Source of the DNA: Campylorhamphus procurvoides
Lineage: Eukaryota > Chordata > Aves > Passeriformes > Dendrocolaptidae
NCBI GenBank assembly: GCA_013396655.1
Contig: WBMV01003161.1
Location: forward strand, 1,361,562-1,425,561
Direction: 5' to 3'
DNA: 64,000 bases
The notes under the pieces: model-generated
Told to the model about the DNA's origin: nothing
The model's database searches: none
The model's input: the letters and a program-made list of their open reading frames with translations, nothing else
Position numbers and translations under genes: made by a program
Shown here: positions 62,498 to 64,000 of the stretch, piece after piece
How positions within the stretch are numbered: the stretch's first letter is position 1
How the letters are laid out: each line of letters begins with the position of its first letter

Positions 62498-64000
62498 ATG
62501 TTCAGGATGTATATATTTATGCCTTTTCATACATCATCTTGGAGGAAATCTCCAACATTTAATTTTTCTTGAATTTTTTTTATTGATAAAATTATGTGCA
62601 AGGTTTAAAAAACCCAGAGAAGCCAACTCCTTGTGTGGTGCTGGTTGCCAAAAACCTCTCAGAGAAATATTGTTCACGTGAGTTCCAGACTTCCAAAAAG
62701 CATTTTTATGTATTTCCACACAGGGCAAAGCCTTGGGCCATTCTGTGAGGTTATTCTGGTTACACTTGCTGAATTAAAACAGAGTGCTGTAGATCTGGGC
62801 TTGGTGCACCAGCATTCAGAAGATCTTGCCCTGGTCCCTGGGGTTTGGGATGCCAGAATGCTGCTGATCTCACCTGCTTGCACTGCAGGAGGATTTGCAA
62901 AAGACCCTCTGTGCTGTTAAAATCTCATTTAAATCTCTCTGTGTGCTCGGGGCTCCGTGCAGCCTTCCCTGCTGTTGGAGCTTCCCCGGTGCTGCTGAGG
63001 GAGCATGAACAAGGAACCTGGGTCGTAGGGGCCTTCCAGGGTCCCGGGGAACATCTGGAATTGCACATGGAAGGAAATTGCAAGCCCGTAGAGGATCTGC
63101 AGAACAGATGGAGCATGTTTCCCATAGTTAAAGGGGTATCATTATCTTGAAATACAGTCAAATTAAATAAAAACTGGCCTAAAAGTCTTTCGTTGTTCCT
63201 AACCTTGGCTGTCCTGCCAGTATTTTTTTTTACAACCATGATTTATGAGCGAATGAGGGGATACATATATCACCAAATTGGTTGTACTTCATGTGGGTGC
63301 TGCTGATCCCAGCCAGATGCTGATGATAAATCCAGAGAAATTTTCCTTTTATCTTTTTAAGCATTAGGGAACCTGGATGCTCTTTGAGACAGGAGTGGTT
63401 AAGGGCATGCTGTTAAAGCTTTATGTCTTTGTAACATCTGTGAAGGAAGCTCTGGGCTCCTGGTGGAGAGAGCGAGAGGCCTGAGAGATGAGTCTGTAGA
63501 GCTCACCCACATCTTTGCAAGCCTGCAAGGGAGGAAGGACCTGTGCCTGCCTTGTGCCACACAGTCTCCAAAGCACGAGGCTGTTCATCACTTGGAGACA
63601 TGTTGTGCCAGGTGGATCTGGCAGGAAAACCTCAATAGCTTGGGAATGATGGACCCCTTCAACCTTAACTTTGGTGGAGCTGCTCAAGGGAACATTTCAG
63701 GGTGAAGCCTTTCCTGGCTCAGCACTTGCATTCAGATTTAATCTGTGTATCTATTAAGAAGCCACCTTTTTAAGTGGCTCATTAAATACCCCCTGAAGAA
63801 TTACTGCCTGCTTGTAGGGCTTGAAAATGTTGCAGTCACTGGTAATTCTGTGTAAAGTCACCAAACTGCCCTGGAACATCAGCTCTCCTCCAGGCTCTGG
63901 GGATCCCTGTGGGATCTGTGTGGGATGAGCAGTCACAGGAGCACAGCTATGGCTTTTCTGTAAATGTTTGCATGCATAACCTGGCAAAGAAAGCTCAGGA
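62498..64000. other. Unannotated DNA to the window end
   Basis: The part from 62800 to 63100 is slightly GC-richer, with open frames of about 100 codons on both strands and no recognised domain. No repeat family was seen. Confidence 0.55.
63020..63049 (+). promoter_or_regulatory. G-quadruplex motif
   Basis: G tracts at 63020-63022, 63028-63031, 63039-63041 and 63046-63049 are separated by loops of 5, 7 and 4 nt. It satisfies the canonical rule, but the loops are longer than in the motif at 2850 and the C-rich loops could form a competing hairpin. Confidence 0.5.

Noticed and set aside
1..64000. CRISPR arrays, operons, insertion sequences or other prokaryotic systems
   Set aside because: No regularly spaced repeats, no long open frames and no ribosome-binding-site-linked gene clusters. 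Composition and CR1 remnants identify vertebrate DNA.
1..64000. Endogenous retrovirus or LTR
   Set aside because: No paired LTRs, primer-binding site, or gag, pol or env-like frames were seen on either strand.

Overview
No protein-coding or structural RNA gene can be supported in this 64 kb window. It reads as vertebrate nuclear DNA, intronic or intergenic, and most likely from a bird. CpG is scarce. There are short T and A homopolymers, one AT microsatellite and very few interspersed repeats. The only recognisable mobile elements are two CR1-clade LINE remnants, and the younger (41389-41541) has the 3' end typical of avian CR1. The longest open frame in any of six frames is 151 codons. With roughly 6% stop codons per codon position, about that length is expected by chance in 64 kb, and no listed translation resembles a protein family I know.

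Layout. 1-5600: featureless DNA, then an AT microsatellite, a strong G-quadruplex motif, two weak exon-like intervals and a slightly CpG-richer stretch around 3240-3850 with a TCACGTACGTGA palindrome. 5600-29250: quiet DNA with a minisatellite at 17123, an AT-rich homeodomain-motif-rich stretch near 23530 and a CpG-retaining patch near 25430. 29255-30310: a 1 kb fossil of the 3' end of an ancient CR1/L3-like LINE on the minus strand, followed at once by a near-identical direct repeat flanking a palindrome. 30500-41390: quiet DNA with a CpG-retaining AT-rich block at 40121-40350 and a 12-bp inverted repeat at 40862. 41389-41541: the avian CR1 3' end, also minus strand. 42371-43141: two T tracts that, read on the minus strand, look like poly(A) tails placed 18-28 nt after AATAAA or ATTAAA signals; the second holds a 15-N assembly gap. 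43150-64000: quiet DNA with several perfect 18-20 bp palindromes and a second G-quadruplex motif.

The window-wide signal I find most informative is strand asymmetry. The plus strand is enriched in T over A and G over C, T runs of 10 or more outnumber A runs about 13 to 2, and both LINE remnants lie on the minus strand. Together this fits a long intron of a gene transcribed on the plus strand in the germline, although neither the gene nor a convincing exon is visible. I found no evidence for an undescribed multi-gene system.
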